Shown piece after piece: positions 35,711 through 44,400 of a stretch of 64,000 nt of DNA. The notes beneath the pieces are model-generated. The model was not told where the DNA came from, made no database searches, and saw nothing but the letters and a program-made list of their open reading frames with translations. Position numbers and translations under genes: made by a program. Each line of letters begins with the position of its first letter. Positions within the stretch are counted from its first letter, which is position 1. Source of the stretch: an uncultured Pseudomonadota bacterium (GTDB taxonomy: Bacteria; Pseudomonadota; Gammaproteobacteria; Ga0077536); the NCBI GenBank assembly GCA_903825645.1, contig CAIKBL010000040.1, positions 161,584 through 225,583 on the forward strand, read 5' to 3'.

Positions 35711-36601
35711 ATGGATGATTACGTGTTTAAACGCATCGGGATTGTGACCAAGGGAGATGACGCAACTGTTTTGCGTGCCGTGGATGCGGTGCTGACCGTT
35801 CTGCAGGCACATGATGGTGACTACCTCGTCGAAGGTTTGAGTGAGACCACTTGCCGCGCGCGGGGAATAACACGTGCAGAGGGTCCGGCGGTGGCGAGCG
35901 GTCGAGATCTGATCATTGCGGTCGGCGGGGATGGCACTCTCCTGCGGGCGGCACAGCTCGCCTTCCCCCAAAACGTACCGCTGCTGGGCGTCAATTTGGG
36001 ACGTCTCGGTTTCCTGGCAGACTTATCATTGCAGGAAATAGCGACCGGGCTATCAGCCATTCTCGGCGGTGCTTTTGCGGCCGAAGATCGGTTCGTCCTG
36101 CGCTGCGAAATTCAGCGCGGGGGAAAAATAATTGCCACCGGTCATGCGCTAAATGACGTTGTCATTCAGCGTTGGAACACCACTCGATTAATCACGCTAC
36201 ACACTTATGTAGATGGCTGTTTTGTCCATTCCCAGCGCGCCGACGGAATGATCGTATCGACACCCACAGGCTCGACTGCCTACGCCCTGTCGGGCGGGGG
36301 CCCCATACTTTCCCCGGGCTTGCCAGCGGTCGTGCTGGTCCCCGTCTGTCCGCACACCCTGACTAACCGGCCCATCGTGCTTGCAAATACCTCAGTAGTC
36401 GACATCGATATTGCCAGTGATCATCCTGCTGAGGATCAGTCTCGCGTGACGTGCGACGGCAACGCATTGCCGAGCGTGGTGGCAGGCGACCGCGTGCGCG
36501 TCAGCCGCCACGATCAGGGCGTGCGACTGATTCATCCCGTCGATCATGATCACTTCGCGATCTTGCGGGAAAAACTGCAATGGGGGCGGGGTCCGTGCTG
36601 A
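35711..36601 (+). CDS. nadK: NAD kinase
   Basis: A 296-residue ATP/polyphosphate-dependent NAD kinase making NADP. The GGDGT motif is in IIAVGGDGTLLRAA (about 74-87), NDVVIQR gives the conserved Asn-Asp, and MIVSTPTGSTAYALSGGGPI is the substrate-binding signature. It is divergent from hrcA across 280 bases. TATATTAAAT at 35691-35700 may be the -10 region, giving a very short leader. Its end overlaps the recN start. Confidence 0.96.
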   Translation: MDDYVFKRIGIVTKGDDATVLRAVDAVLTVLQAHDGDYLVEGLSETTCRARGITRAEGPAVASGRDLIIAVGGDGTLLRAAQLAFPQNVPLLGVNLGRLGFLADLSLQEIATGLSAILGGAFAAEDRFVLRCEIQRGGKIIATGHALNDVVIQRWNTTRLITLHTYVDGCFVHSQRADGMIVSTPTGSTAYALSGGGPILSPGLPAVVLVPVCPHTLTNRPIVLANTSVVDIDIASDHPAEDQSRVTCDGNALPSVVAGDRVRVSRHDQGVRLIHPVDHDHFAILREKLQWGRGPC

Positions 36602-38250
36602 GAACACTCACTATCCAGGATTTGGCGGTGGTACGTCATCTCGACCTCGAATTTCGGGCGGGGCTGACCGTGATGACCGGCGAAACAGGTGCCGGAAAAT
36701 CGATCGTCGTTGATGCGCTGGGCTTGTTACTTGGCGATCGGGCGGATTCGACGCTCGTGCGGGTGGGTGCTGAACGGGCCGTGCTGACGGCGCAGTTTGA
36801 GGTGAACGATCGTCCAGCGTTAGTTGATCTGTTTGCCGCACACGCGCTCGGCTCAACGCAGGAATGCCTTATCCGACGGGTCATCGGGCAAGACGGGCGT
36901 TCGCGGGCATTCTGCAACGAAACGCCGATCACCCTCCAAGTCTTGCGTGAAATCGGCGGCCTGCTGGTCGATATCCATGGACAACACGAACACCATTCCC
37001 TGTTGCAGCGTCCCGTCCAGCGCGCCTTGGTGGATGAGTACGGCAAGCTCGCTGGGCAAGTCCAGGCTGTGCTGAACGCTTACCATGCGTGGCACGGGGC
37101 TGAACGCGAATTGCGGGCACTTCAAGGCGCCGTTGAACCCGGTACCCGCGCAGACTATCTGCGATTTCAGTTGGAAGAGCTGACCGCGGCACGCATTGAA
37201 CCGGAGGCACTCGCAAATCTGGAGGCCGAGCATCGCCGCGCCGCACATGCGCAACGTCTGGGTGCCGGCTGCGACGATGCCACGGCGCGCCTTTTCGAAG
37301 GCGAGCGGGCCGCAGCCCGCAGCGTCGCGCTCGCCGCGCATCAGCTTACGGAGCTGAGCGCGATAGACCCCAATCTTAAGAGCGCCTGTGAATTACTCGA
37401 ACAAGCAGGCATTAACTTGTCGGAAGCCGAACGTGAGATCAGTCATTACCGCGAAAATCTCGCCACCCATGACACGCGCGCACTCGAGCAACTAGAGCAG
37501 CGCATGCGCACGCTCCACGACCTTTGCCGCAAGCACCGCTGCGAGATTTCGGCCCTAGGTGAAGTATTCGCACGCTTGCAGACCGAACTTGAAACACTCG
37601 AAGGTCACGATGCGCGATGCGCCGCGCTTGAAACCGAGTCGCGAATTGCGCGTGGACACTACACGCGGGCAGCCGAATCGTTAGGTGCGGCGCGACGCGC
37701 GAGCGCAGAACAAATGGCTGGGGCAATCAGTAAAATCCTGCGCCAGCTCGGGATGCCTCACGCGGTCTTCGCCGTCGCGATCCAATCGCTCACCGACCCG
37801 AGTCCCCACGGCAGCGACGAAATTGACTTCCTACTCACCACCAATCCGGACGTGCCACCGCGACCGCTTCGTAAAGTCGCCTCAGGCGGCGAGCTTTCGC
37901 GGGCCAGCCTTGCGATACAGGTCGCCACCGCAAGCGGGGCACAGGTCCCGACGCTGGTGTACGACGAGATTGACACGGGCATCGGAGGACGGGTGGCAAC
38001 TACCGTCGCCAAACATCTCCAAACCATTGCCGTTGGTCGTCAAGTACTGTGTGTCACACATCTCGCCCAAGTAGCCTCCGCCGGCACGAACCATCTGTCG
38101 ATCACGAAACAGACCGAAGCGGGCGTGACCACGACACAGGCCGACTATCTCGGCGCTGCCAATCGCGTGGAGGAAATCGCCAGAATGCTCGGCGGCGCCG
38201 AAACCACAGCGCGCGCACGTGCACATGCGCGTGAGCTACTAGCGGGATAA
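36595..38250 (+). CDS. recN: DNA repair protein RecN
   Basis: A 551-residue SMC-like protein of double-strand-break repair. Walker A is TGETGAGKSIVVDALGL near the N-terminus, a coiled coil fills the middle, and the C-terminus has the ABC signature VASGGELSRASLAIQ and Walker B TLVYDEIDTGIGG. The GTG at 36595 gives MLRTLTIQDLAVV, which fits the family N-terminus, and GGGG-rich sequence precedes it. An ATG at 36580 adds five residues. It overlaps nadK by 7 bases and its end faces fur with a 7-base gap. Confidence 0.95.
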   Translation: MLRTLTIQDLAVVRHLDLEFRAGLTVMTGETGAGKSIVVDALGLLLGDRADSTLVRVGAERAVLTAQFEVNDRPALVDLFAAHALGSTQECLIRRVIGQDGRSRAFCNETPITLQVLREIGGLLVDIHGQHEHHSLLQRPVQRALVDEYGKLAGQVQAVLNAYHAWHGAERELRALQGAVEPGTRADYLRFQLEELTAARIEPEALANLEAEHRRAAHAQRLGAGCDDATARLFEGERAAARSVALAAHQLTELSAIDPNLKSACELLEQAGINLSEAEREISHYRENLATHDTRALEQLEQRMRTLHDLCRKHRCEISALGEVFARLQTELETLEGHDARCAALETESRIARGHYTRAAESLGAARRASAEQMAGAISKILRQLGMPHAVFAVAIQSLTDPSPHGSDEIDFLLTTNPDVPPRPLRKVASGGELSRASLAIQVATASGAQVPTLVYDEIDTGIGGRVATTVAKHLQTIAVGRQVLCVTHLAQVASAGTNHLSITKQTEAGVTTTQADYLGAANRVEEIARMLGGAETTARARAHARELLAG

Positions 38251-38257
38251 GGATCTG

Positions 38258-38659
38258 TCAGCGTTTGCGCTTCACATAGAGAATCAGGCTGTGATCCAGC
38301 AAATCAAAGCCATTCGCTGCCGCCACCACGTGCTGGCGCTTTTCGATTTCCTCATCAAAGAACTCCACGACCTGTCCAGTGTCCAAGCAGACCATGTGAT
38401 CATGATGCGGACCCCGCGCCATTTCGAACACTGAATGAGAACCATCGAAATTATGTCGTTCGACAATACCGGCCGATTCGAACTGGGTCAGAACACGATA
38501 AACCGTGGCGAGGCCGACATCTTCACCGGCGTCGAGCAACGCCCGATAGACGTCTTCGGCGCTCAAGTGTCGATCCCCGCCCCCCTCCAGGATTTCGAGG
38601 ATGCGCAGGCGTGGCAGGGTTGCCTTGAGACCAGCCTTCTTGAGCGCGAATGTGTCCAC
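38258..38659 (-). CDS. fur: Ferric uptake regulator Fur
   Basis: A 133-residue iron-dependent repressor. The winged helix contains LKKAGLKATLPRLRILEIL and GLATVYRVLTQFESAGIV. The dimerisation/metal domain has the His-rich ARGPHHDHMVCLDTGQVVEF motif. The GTG at 38659, with GAGG eight bases upstream, gives a length and N-terminus like Pseudomonas Fur (about 134 residues). Longer GTG starts exist but lack ribosome sites. It lies divergent to bamE, exactly as fur-omlA in Pseudomonas. It lacks the C-terminal Cys-rich end of the E. coli protein. Confidence 0.95.
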   Translation of the reverse strand: MDTFALKKAGLKATLPRLRILEILEGGGDRHLSAEDVYRALLDAGEDVGLATVYRVLTQFESAGIVERHNFDGSHSVFEMARGPHHDHMVCLDTGQVVEFFDEEIEKRQHVVAAANGFDLLDHSLILYVKRKR

Positions 38660-38719
38660 CGATATTGCCTCGCGGTTCACGCTGACCGTGAATCGTCGCC
38701 GCTCCGATTTTTCGTAGGG

Positions 38720-38725
38720 TATAAT
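38720..38725 (+). promoter_or_regulatory. Candidate -10 element (TATAAT) upstream of bamE
   Basis: A perfect TATAAT lies in the divergent fur/bamE region, about 117 bases before the bamE ATG. No good -35 hexamer was found 16-18 bases upstream, so assignment to bamE is tentative. Confidence 0.4.
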
Positions 38726-38841
38726 GCAGGCCGTCCGGCGGTGGCCCGGGCGAGCCACTGCGACCCGGCTTGGTGGGGGAGTTTACCATCATCTGGCCGG
38801 GATAAGCCGTCCCACGCCAACCCGACAGTGAGGCGAAGTAC

Positions 38842-39867
38842 ATGAAGCGTCTTGGTCTTCTCCCGATCCTCGCCTGTGCAGGAATTCTACACGGTTGCGC
38901 CAACACTCAGTTGCCCTCCATCCCTGTGCCCAGCCTAGGGAATCTGCCGTTCGTCTACCGAATGGACGTTCAGCAGGGCAACATCGTCACACAAGATATG
39001 CTTGCCCAGCTGTCGGCCGGGATGAACAAGAAAAAAGTCACCTTCATCATGGGCTCACCCATCATTCAGGACACCTTCCATGCTGATCGCTGGGATTATG
39101 TCTATACGATCAGCCATGATGGCGGCAATCGAGCGAAGCGCCGACGCGTGACGCTGTTCTTCAAAGACAATCTGCTCGCGCGCGTCGAGGGCGATGTCAC
39201 CCCTGCGCCCGGTTTGCTGACTGTGGACATGCATCAAGACACCACAGTCGATGTGCCCAACAAACCTCCGGGAGGAATTGTCAATAAAATCAAACGAGTA
39301 ATTCCTTTCGTCGGCAAAGACGCGGGCGCGCAAAAGGCCACGCCGACAGTGGCAGAAGACGACGCTCCACCGAGCGAGCCGGACGCCACGCCAACGCAGA
39401 CGATGACACCAACCGAACGCGCCGCGTTGGAAGAGGCCCATGCGGATGGCGTATTCTCGAAACTAAAATCCGCGCTTCCCTTTACCGGAGAAGGCAGCGC
39501 CACCGTCTCGAGCACTATCGTGGCTGCACCGCCTGAAACTGCTGAAAAGCCGACGAAAGAAACGACTGAAGGCAGTGGCGACACCGGGCTGATGACGTTG
39601 GCAAAATTCAAAGCCTTACTACCTTTTAAGGGCGGGGACAAAAAATCGTCGGACGACGCTTCACCGCCGAAAACGACCGCAGACGGAACCGGACCTATCG
39701 CTGCGGACAACGGGGGAAATGGCGCGGCAACACCCGATCCATCAGCGCACCCACGGGAGGGCGAAAAGACCGTCGAGGTGCCGACCACGCCGCCTGCGAA
39801 ACCCGGTTTCTTTGCCCGTCTGTTTAGCCGGGAAAATAACGCCCCATCGAGCGTAGGAAATCAATAA
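38842..39867 (+). CDS. bamE: Outer-membrane assembly lipoprotein BamE with long C-terminal extension
   Basis: A 341-residue lipoprotein (OmlA/SmpA). The signal peptide ends at lipobox L16-H-G-C19. The BamE domain (about 39-125) has YRMDVQQGNIVTQDMLAQL, GMNKKKVTFIMGSPII, DRWDYVYT and RRVTLFFKDNLLARVEGD. It is a component of the BAM complex that inserts beta-barrel proteins. Typical BamE is about 110-180 residues. Here about 210 extra residues form a Thr/Pro/Ala/acidic low-complexity tail carrying three similar basic-hydrophobic modules (145-160, 203-218, 249-266), each ending in PFxG, plus a degenerate one near the C-terminus (GFFARLFSREN). Divergent from fur and convergent with rnfH. Confidence 0.93.
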   Translation: MKRLGLLPILACAGILHGCANTQLPSIPVPSLGNLPFVYRMDVQQGNIVTQDMLAQLSAGMNKKKVTFIMGSPIIQDTFHADRWDYVYTISHDGGNRAKRRRVTLFFKDNLLARVEGDVTPAPGLLTVDMHQDTTVDVPNKPPGGIVNKIKRVIPFVGKDAGAQKATPTVAEDDAPPSEPDATPTQTMTPTERAALEEAHADGVFSKLKSALPFTGEGSATVSSTIVAAPPETAEKPTKETTEGSGDTGLMTLAKFKALLPFKGGDKKSSDDASPPKTTADGTGPIAADNGGNGAATPDPSAHPREGEKTVEVPTTPPAKPGFFARLFSRENNAPSSVGNQ

Positions 39868-39875
39868 GCGACTTG

Positions 39876-40217
39876 TCAGGACACCAAAACCGGCGGCTCG
39901 TCCCTCCCACGACCGCGACGTCGGTTTGCGCGTGCTTCCCGCGCCCGTTGCCAACGGGCGTCTTTTGGATCCCACAGTAAAGGCGGATAGATTTCTATTC
40001 TGTCTCCTCCACTGAGGATATCGTCCATCGCGCGCAACTGTCCAAAAATGCCCACACGCCATTGATCTAGCCTAATCTCCGGGAATTCCTCCGTCAGTCT
40101 GGACCGTTCTAAGGCGCCGCGCAGAGTCGTCCCGCGCGGCACCCGTAAGCGTCCGATGTACTGGACCGAACGCGCCGCACAAGCGATCTCAATCTCAAGC
40201 CACTCAGGCCCGGCCAT
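39876..40217 (-). CDS. rnfH: RnfH family ubiquitin-like protein
   Basis: A 113-residue beta-grasp protein of the RnfH/UPF0125 family (WLEIEIACAARSVQYIGRL, VGIFGQLRAMDDILSGGDRIEIYPPLLWDPKDAR). The function is unknown; the family is encoded beside ratA in many proteobacteria and in some rnf operons. The ATG at 40217 overlaps the ratA end by 14 bases. A GTG at 40232 is possible. The Arg-rich tail is common in the family. Confidence 0.88.
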   Translation of the reverse strand: MAGPEWLEIEIACAARSVQYIGRLRVPRGTTLRGALERSRLTEEFPEIRLDQWRVGIFGQLRAMDDILSGGDRIEIYPPLLWDPKDARWQRAREARANRRRGRGRDEPPVLVS

Positions 40218-40638
40218 AAGACGTCTCGGCACGTTGTCTAAAGGCGTTTACCAGCGAGCCCGTGACTGCCTTAAAAAGAGGCGAAAGTGTCTTGTCGAGC
40301 AGGCGACTGGCAAACTCGAACTCGAGATCGAGGCTTACCTTGCAGCCCAGCGGGTTGTCCTTGAATCGCCAAATCCCTTCTAACCGCTTAAAGGGTCCAT
40401 CGACGAGCTGCATACGAAGCTCCGTCGGCGGTGTGAGGTGGTTGTCGGTCGTGAATGCATAATGCAATCCTCCCTTCGCAACAGTAAGTCGCGCACGCAC
40501 CAGCCCAGGCGACTGGCTGAGACATTCAGCTTGCTGACACCATGGTAGAAACTGAGGATAGCTCGCCACGTCATTGACGAGCCTAAACATTTGCGCCGCA
40601 GAATAGGCGACAACGGCGGACTGATGGATCTCGGACAT
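40204..40638 (-). CDS. ratA: RatA/coenzyme Q-binding START-domain protein
   Basis: A 144-residue START/polyketide-cyclase-like protein (MSEIHQSAVVAYSAAQMFRL, VNDVASYPQFLPWCQQAECL, DGPFKRLEGIWRF, LSPLFKAVTGSLVNAF). Relatives include RatA, described as a 50S-binding toxin in E. coli, and COQ10-like ubiquinone-binding proteins; which activity applies is uncertain. A TTG five codons upstream is the only longer start. It pairs with rnfH and is divergent to smpB, the standard gammaproteobacterial arrangement. Confidence 0.9.
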   Translation of the reverse strand: MSEIHQSAVVAYSAAQMFRLVNDVASYPQFLPWCQQAECLSQSPGLVRARLTVAKGGLHYAFTTDNHLTPPTELRMQLVDGPFKRLEGIWRFKDNPLGCKVSLDLEFEFASRLLDKTLSPLFKAVTGSLVNAFRQRAETSYGRA

Positions 40639-40831
40639 GGCGGCAACCGGCAACTTACGTACTACGGATAGACGGCGGATCAGACCGGCCCCGCACAGGG
40701 GCCGTCAAGTAGCAAACCCGGACGAACCGGCTTCGACACGCCAACCAACACCCGATCAAGGCGTAAAGTCTGTCTGCCGAGAGCCGCATCAAGCATTGTA
40801 TGGCCCATAAGCCCTGTCGATCGCCAAGTTT

Positions 40832-40860
40832 CTGACCCAGCGAGTGGCCACTGATATACT
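40832..40860 (+). promoter_or_regulatory. Sigma-70 promoter for smpB
   Basis: CTGACC (40832-40837) and TATACT (40855-40860) are separated by 17 bases. The -10 is extended by TG at 40852-40853. Predicted start near 40867, about 20 bases before the smpB ATG. Confidence 0.62.
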
Positions 40861-40886
40861 GATCGTCCGCAGTCACTGCAAGTCCC

Positions 40887-41366
40887 ATGTCCAGCCCATC
40901 CAAGAAAAACAACTCCAACGACGGTTCCATCACGCAGAACAAGAAGGCGTTCCACGACTATTTTGTCGAGCAGCGCATCGAAGCCGGGCTGGTTCTGGAA
41001 GGCTGGGAGGTAAAAAGTCTGCGGGCTGGGAAGGTACAACTCCGTGATGCCTATGTGTTGCTCAAAAATGGCGAGGCGTTTCTGCTCGGCTCTCTGATCA
41101 ACCCACTGAACTCGGCGTCTACCCACATCACCCCGGATGCGCAGCGCACCCGCAAACTCCTGCTCCACCGGCTCGAAATTGCACGACTCATCGGTGCTAT
41201 CGAACGCAAAGGCTATACCGCTGTTGCACTCGCCTTATACTGGAAGAAAGGCCGCGTAAAGTGCGAGATCGGGCTTGCGAAGGGCAAAAAACAACACGAC
41301 AAGCGTGACGTCGAAAAAGACCGCGATTGGCAGCGTGACAAGCAGCGGCTGATGAAAGGACGCTGA
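40887..41366 (+). CDS. smpB: SsrA-binding protein SmpB
   Basis: A 159-residue partner of tmRNA in rescue of stalled ribosomes. The OB-fold core has [39 protein letters not shown] and [11 protein letters not shown]. The basic C-terminal tail ([20 protein letters not shown]) is the part that enters the mRNA channel. In many relatives ssrA follows closely; no tmRNA was recognised after this gene. Confidence 0.97.
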   Translation: MSSPSKKNNSNDGSITQNKKAFHDYFVEQRIEAGLVLEGWEVKSLRAGKVQLRDAYVLLKNGEAFLLGSLINPLNSASTHITPDAQRTRKLLLHRLEIARLIGAIERKGYTAVALALYWKKGRVKCEIGLAKGKKQHDKRDVEKDRDWQRDKQRLMKGR

Positions 41367-42561
41367 GCGGCATCTTTATTGGGGGATGCGGATCGTACTT
41401 AAACCGAACTACTCCCTCGCCAGTATCATGTTGCGAACTACCGGACAAATCTGGAGTGCCCCTCGTTTGCCGTTGGAAACGCCGAAATGTCCGACATTGG
41501 CCTCGGGGCAGCACCTCCTCAGAAGTGGACACCGCGCACGACATAACGTGTGCGCGGCACCCGTCTGTTCGAGACCAAAAATGTCATCTAGCCCGCCTTA
41601 AACGGTACGTTCCGCCGTGTGTAGCATTGCACCTGGGTCCACCGGCTGATCACGAAAAGTGAATTTATCCTCCGCCAGATGCACACGCTGAAAAAACGTG
41701 GTCGGTGAGCTCACCTTTATGGCCGGGATAAAGCGGCGTGACGCACGCGATGGCCTACGACTCCGCTGACGGTGTTCTCATTATAACGGCCAACGTCCTG
41801 ATCAATCTTTTCCACATCGGGCAATTATTTCTACTCAGCGCCCCGCCGCCTCACGGGCATGCTTGGAGACCGATCACCTCGGGCACCATGGCTGCTCTAG
41901 CCCTCTTCGCGGAGCTACGCGACATAATGGGTCACGGCAAGCAGACCAGCCTGTCTTACCTTGTCCGCGGCCAGTGGATTGCCCATCGACTCGGGTGAGA
42001 GGAAGCGCTTCCGGCGCCGCTCCATTGCGTTAATTGGCGAGGCGAAAATTCTCCGGACAGAACAGATCATGGTCGAAGCTGTCCGTCGGAATTTTATGAC
42101 CGTGCAAAAGATGGGCGGTCATAAGGCCACCTTAAATACCAACAATTATGCCCTGCCCTTCCCTTCCCATCGTTCACCAAGTTCCTGTAGGGTTGCCTCA
42201 TGTCGGACTCGCCAAGTCTTATGCTGGCTGTCGGGAAACAGGCCCATGAAGCGCTGCTTCAGCTTATTCCGACTGCGGCGCGCAAGGAACTGAAATGCCC
42301 GACGAGCGCTAAGCGTGAGCGCGCATCTAAACAACTGCGAAAACTGAACGGAGTTTTGGACTCTGTCTGACGAAAAATGTCCTCGCGCATGCTCTCAGCA
42401 GTCAAGGTGTCGCCTCAGGCCCTAGCGGATGCGATCGTCGAGCTGCGGCACAATTTTTGCATATGCTTATATAAAATCGCGCCCAACGACGGGCGACCCG
42501 CGCTTATAGATCAGGCAGTGAGTACAGAAGACATCTTTTTTTGATTCAAGGAGTGCGGTCC
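41367..42561 (+). other. Gene-poor 1.2 kb after smpB
   Basis: No convincing gene was found. The longest readings (86 and 110 codons near 41738-42293) match nothing recognised and overlap in different frames, as in decayed DNA. A 56-codon frame at 42200-42370 (MSDSPSLMLAVGKQAHEALL..., basic C-terminus) has a weak AGGG upstream and may be a remnant. No tmRNA ends (GGGGxTGAxxxTGG / GTTCxAATCC) were seen. The final 100 bases carry a candidate promoter and a CGCCC/GGGCG hairpin leading into the glutaminase gene. Confidence 0.5.
42468..42475 (+). promoter_or_regulatory. Candidate -10 region for the glutaminase gene
   Basis: TATATAAA at 42468-42475 follows TGC, an extended -10 arrangement, about 87 bases before the glutaminase ATG. 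The matching -35 position (GGCACA) is weak. Confidence 0.35.
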
Positions 42562-44400
42562 ATGGGTCCAGGTCCTATCAGCGGCTATTTAGCGGATTTG
42601 CACGCGCGTGTAGCACCAAACCATTCAGGTTCGGTCGCCACTTACATCCCGGAACTTGCAAAGGTCAACCCTGATCAACTAGGCATCGCGCTGGTAACGG
42701 TCGATGGCCGTGCGTATGCGGTTGGCCACACGACACAGGCTTTCACCATCCAGTCGGTCTCCAAAGTGTTCACCTATGGCATGCTCCTCCAGAGTGCGAA
42801 TCTCGAGCGGGTGATGGCCATCGTCGGGATCGAGCCTTCTGGCGACGCATTCAACTCTATCAGCCTCGATCCGCAGAGCGGACGGCCCGTCAACCCCATG
42901 ATCAACGCGGGTGCCATCGCAGTCTCGAGTCAGCTCACCACGGGGGGCGCGTTGGCGGCAGAACAGCGTATCCTCCAGGCGTTCGGTCAGTACGCCGGTC
43001 GGCCACTTAGCATCGATCAGTCAGTCTACCAATCGGAAAAGACTACCGGGCACCGTAACCGGGCGATCGCTCATCTGCTGCTCAATAATAGCATTACCAC
43101 CGGGGATCCTGAGCTCGGTTTGGACCTCTACTTCAAGCAGTGCTCGATCCTCGTCGACTGCCTGGATTTAGCTCGCATGGCGGCAACCCTTGCCAATGAC
43201 GGGGTCAACCCCGTGACTCGCGAAGCCGTGATCGATGCGCCCAACGTCTCACGCATGCTGAGCGTGATGGCCTCTTGCGGCATGTATGATTTTTCCGGGC
43301 AATGGATCTACGAAATTGGCATTCCCGCCAAGAGCGGTGTCGGCGGTGGCATCATGCTGGTAATGCCGGGTTACTTCGGCCTAGCGGTGTTCTCGCCGCG
43401 ACTCGACGCCAAGGGCAACAGTGTCAGAGGCATTGAGGTCTGCAAGGCGCTATCCGAAGAACTGGGATTGAACGTCCTGCAGCGGAGCCGCTCCGCCCTC
43501 GGAGCGGTGATCCGCGCCAACTACACCCTTGCCAATGTCAGCTCGCGCCGCGCCCGCAAGCCCGAGATAGCCGCCCAGCTCGCAGCGGTCGCTGAGAATG
43601 CCCGCGTCATCGAGCTGACCGGTGCGCTAAACTTCTATGCCGCAGAGCTCCTCAGCCAGACGGCCTTGTCGTTGCCCCCAGGATTACAGTACCTGATCTT
43701 CGACTTTCGCCATGTTTCCTCCTTCGAGCGTGCGGCTGCGAAGCTCCTCGCCAGTCTCATTGATGAGCTCGAGGGCGCGAATATTCTGGTTTTTTTTACG
43801 GACACGGCGCGTCTCGAAGAATTTGGCGCCATAGGCGAAGATGGCCGGGCGCTGCTCGACGAGCGGGCCGCTTCAACCCTCGCGAACCTAGACAAGGCGA
43901 TCGAGCTCGTCGAGGATTGGCTGCTGCAAGCCATGGGCATCGACACCGACCTTCAGCAAGCCGTGGGCCTCAGCGGTGTGGCACTATGCGCGGATCTGAG
44001 CGCCGCCGACCAGCGCTATTTGACCCGTTACCTTACTGCCTGCCGATTCAATCAGGGCGAATACCTCACGCGCGCGGGTGAGCAGGGTGAACACTTGCAC
44101 CTGCTTCTTGATGGACGGGTAAGCCTCCTGCAGCCGCTCGAGGGGGGGAGCCAAGAGCGCGTTGAGACGGTGGACCCGAGCGGCATGATTGGCCCTGCCA
44201 GTCTGGTCGGTCATGAGCCCCAGCCCTTTAACGTCTTCGCAGAATCCGATGTCGCCACGTTACGAGTCGATTGCGCGGCACTCCTTGCGGATCGCTCACC
44301 AGATGCCCAAAGGATTGCCCTGCATTTGATTCGAGGCTGCGCCGCGACTGCGATGAGCCGGCTACAGAAAGCCCTACGACAGTTGTACTCAAAAGTCTGA
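42562..44400 (+). CDS. glsA: Glutaminase fused to STAS and cyclic-nucleotide-binding domains
   Basis: A 612-residue three-domain protein. Residues about 1-315 are a serine-dependent beta-lactamase-fold glutaminase: catalytic S65-x-x-K68 in IQSVSKVFTYG, NPMINAGAIAV, SEKTTGHRNRAIAHLL and KSGVGGGI. It hydrolyses glutamine to glutamate and ammonia. About 335-420 is a STAS domain (ELTGALNFYAAELL, LIFDFRHVSSFERAAAKLL). About 470-580 is a cNMP-binding (Crp-like) fold (RYLTACRFNQGEYLTRAGEQGEHLHLLLDG) with no DNA-binding helix-turn-helix. The ATG at 42562 has AAGGAG eight bases upstream; a TTG at 42541 overlaps that site. Ordinary glutaminases are about 310 residues, so the added domains probably regulate it. 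The STAS phosphorylation motif DSSG is replaced by ERAA. Confidence 0.92.
   Translation: MGPGPISGYLADLHARVAPNHSGSVATYIPELAKVNPDQLGIALVTVDGRAYAVGHTTQAFTIQSVSKVFTYGMLLQSANLERVMAIVGIEPSGDAFNSISLDPQSGRPVNPMINAGAIAVSSQLTTGGALAAEQRILQAFGQYAGRPLSIDQSVYQSEKTTGHRNRAIAHLLLNNSITTGDPELGLDLYFKQCSILVDCLDLARMAATLANDGVNPVTREAVIDAPNVSRMLSVMASCGMYDFSGQWIYEIGIPAKSGVGGGIMLVMPGYFGLAVFSPRLDAKGNSVRGIEVCKALSEELGLNVLQRSRSALGAVIRANYTLANVSSRRARKPEIAAQLAAVAENARVIELTGALNFYAAELLSQTALSLPPGLQYLIFDFRHVSSFERAAAKLLASLIDELEGANILVFFTDTARLEEFGAIGEDGRALLDERAASTLANLDKAIELVEDWLLQAMGIDTDLQQAVGLSGVALCADLSAADQRYLTRYLTACRFNQGEYLTRAGEQGEHLHLLLDGRVSLLQPLEGGSQERVETVDPSGMIGPASLVGHEPQPFNVFAESDVATLRVDCAALLADRSPDAQRIALHLIRGCAATAMSRLQKALRQLYSKV

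Noticed and set aside
41367..42540. tmRNA (ssrA) after smpB
   Set aside because: Neither the conserved tRNA-like 5' end nor the T-arm plus CCA end could be seen.
42562..44400. The glutaminase STAS domain as a target of the PP2C phosphatase at the right end
   Set aside because: The phosphorylatable DSSG site is ERAA in this STAS domain, and the genes are about 18 kb apart, so a partner-switch link is not supported.
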